This document shows positions 62,897-64,000 of a stretch of DNA of 64,000 nucleotides, piece after piece. A program made the position numbers and the translations under genes. Position 1 is the first letter of the stretch; each line of letters starts with the position of its first letter. The DNA lies in the NCBI GenBank assembly GCA_902825875.1, contig CADECP010000004.1, positions 186,001 through 250,000 on the forward strand. The letters run 5' to 3'. Below the pieces are notes generated by a model, which did not search any database, was not told where the DNA came from, and was given only the letters and a program-made list of their open reading frames with translations. The stretch comes from an uncultured Acidobacteriota bacterium. GTDB lineage: Bacteria > Acidobacteriota > Blastocatellia > RBC074.

Positions 62897-64000
62897 TTAG
62901 CTTTGTGGCCGGAAGAGCCAGTCTCTATGCGTCATGTAAATTGCCTGCACAAGTATGCGGCGCATCTCTGCATCGCTTATCTCTCCGCGTTGCAAACTTA
63001 CGCCTAAATGATGACGAATCAGTTTGCCGTAAGACTGAGTCATCCATGCAGGAACTTTTGCAAATTTATCCGCTATGTCCAATCCGACAGGAAAGCCATA
63101 GCCTGGTAACAAGCGAGAATACATGTGCGCTCGGTTTACAGCTTCGTGAATTTGATCGTCTCCAAGCTCAGCAAATGTCTCCACTCTGATGGGTTCAGTC
63201 GTTTCTGAAACACTCAGGTAGCAACCATTCACTCTGGGGAATCCAGTTTTGTTATTTTCAGGCTTTAAGGGGGCGAAGTTCACAACGCTTACGTCTGGTT
63301 CGTTAGGTAAAGTGACTCTGCCTTCTCGCAATCCATCGTATTTTGCGATTTCCCAAGACTCAGAGTATTGCCCTGGTTGAAGGAGCATTGCCATCAAAAG
63401 CGCATCTGTGTAATTCAACCGATCAAGAAGCGATTTAGGCGATTTCAAATCTGTTCGCCCATACATCTGGTTAAAGTAGTTTTCCTGATTGTTTTTTCGG
63501 AGGCCTTGAAAAACGCGGGCGAGTAAGATCGTTTCGCTAAACGCCCGCAGTTCGCCTCGCTCAACGACGCCTGCGATGATTGGCTTAGGCGTTCGCTGTT
63601 TAGCCGTTTCAATGAGTCGTCTGTAAAGCCACGAAATCCAGGCCAATGGCTCGAACAATTTTTTCTGAATCCATTCGTCAGAACGTGGGGTCATCGGCGG
63701 ATAGATGTAGAGCTTGGCGTCCTCCAAGAACTCTTCTTTTAAGCGATGGGCCGTATTAGTTCCAGGAGCATATTGTTTTAGAAAAAGGTCAATGTCTTTT
63801 TCTGTAAATGGCGTGTGACCAGCATACGCGCTCATCATGTAGACCAGCGGGCCGTGAAACATAAGCAGTCGTAAATCGGGAGTTCGTTCGAGTGCCGATA
63901 GCCCACCCAACAATTCCGCTGAGATTCTGACAATATCAATGAAGTCTTTTCGTTCTTTGTTGCCGCCTTCCAGGTCGCCAAGGATTACGGGGTAATAACC
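62897..64000 (-). CDS. nurA: NurA-like nuclease, partial (runs off the right edge)
   Basis: The frame is open to base 64000. The extreme visible N-terminus reads GYYPVILGDLEGGNKERKDF, an acidic segment like the catalytic start of NurA. Further on are LRLLMFHGPLVYMMSAY, KPIIAGVVERGELRAFSETI, RVNGCYLSVSETTEPIRVE and YGFPVGLDIADKFAKVPAWM, which fit the RNase H-like NurA domain with its C-terminal Asp. NurA is a nuclease acting with HerA on DNA ends. The true start lies beyond the window; a TTG at 63913 is internal. Encoded just upstream of herA. Confidence 0.8.
   Translation of the reverse strand, partial: GYYPVILGDLEGGNKERKDFIDIVRISAELLGGLSALERTPDLRLLMFHGPLVYMMSAYAGHTPFTEKDIDLFLKQYAPGTNTAHRLKEEFLEDAKLYIYPPMTPRSDEWIQKKLFEPLAWISWLYRRLIETAKQRTPKPIIAGVVERGELRAFSETILLARVFQGLRKNNQENYFNQMYGRTDLKSPKSLLDRLNYTDALLMAMLLQPGQYSESWEIAKYDGLREGRVTLPNEPDVSVVNFAPLKPENNKTGFPRVNGCYLSVSETTEPIRVETFAELGDDQIHEAVNRAHMYSRLLPGYGFPVGLDIADKFAKVPAWMTQSYGKLIRHHLGVSLQRGEISDAEMRRILVQAIYMTHRDWLFRPQS

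Overview
The window looks like chromosomal DNA of an Acidobacteriota bacterium, probably class Blastocatellia. The best marker is the secreted VWA protein at 43769-45028, whose architecture is typical of that phylum. A moderate-to-high GC content by eye, many secreted peptidases, and numerous dispersed palindromic repeats between (and twice inside) genes fit this. Taxonomy is inferred from protein families, not from a marker gene.

Layout. (1) 1-2234, minus strand: the N-terminus of a class III/IV lanthionine synthetase cut by the window edge, a 108-residue protein with a GG-type leader-like motif, and an animal-type haem peroxidase. They read as one operon and may be a RiPP (modified peptide) locus. 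(2) 2367-10198, minus strand: a six-gene lipid locus. It encodes a fatty acyl-AMP ligase, a cyclopropane-type methyltransferase, a free acyl carrier protein, a ferritin-like acyl-ACP desaturase, an alpha/beta hydrolase, and a ligase-ACP-PlsC fusion. Together these could activate, desaturate, methylate and esterify a special acyl chain. (3) 10286-31886: mainly housekeeping and secreted enzymes: YifB/ComM, a LysM lytic transglycosylase, a TPM/LemA pair, prolyl oligopeptidase, a DUF1080 protein, TyrS, tRNA-Leu(CAA), glucan phosphorylase, a UvrD-type helicase, an M28 peptidase, OsmC, an FAD oxidoreductase and an RNase D-like exonuclease. (4) 31890-34589, minus strand: agmatine deiminase and N-carbamoylputrescine amidase (agmatine to putrescine) with a MNT-HEPN pair nested between them. 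(5) 34711-49723: a TPR lipoprotein, M1 aminopeptidase, an NHL propeller with a degenerate M23-like end, YihY, the VWA protein, a PRC-barrel protein, a propeller-phosphoesterase and a DUF481 outer-membrane protein. (6) 49973-53965: a sigma54 activator followed by type III glutamine synthetase, which has a near-consensus -24/-12 promoter. (7) 54455-59038: a MacB-like exporter operon (two permeases, adaptor, ATPase) closed by a strong terminator. (8) 59426-64000, minus strand: NurA nuclease, HerA translocase and a tRNA-guanine-transglycosylase-like (DpdA-like) protein in a tight operon, with a small helical protein downstream. This resembles a DNA-modification or defence module.

The strongest candidates for something undescribed are the NurA-HerA-TGT-like module at the right edge, the lanthionine synthetase/peroxidase locus at the left edge and the six-gene lipid locus. 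Both edge loci are truncated. All family assignments were made by reading motifs; no database search was run.
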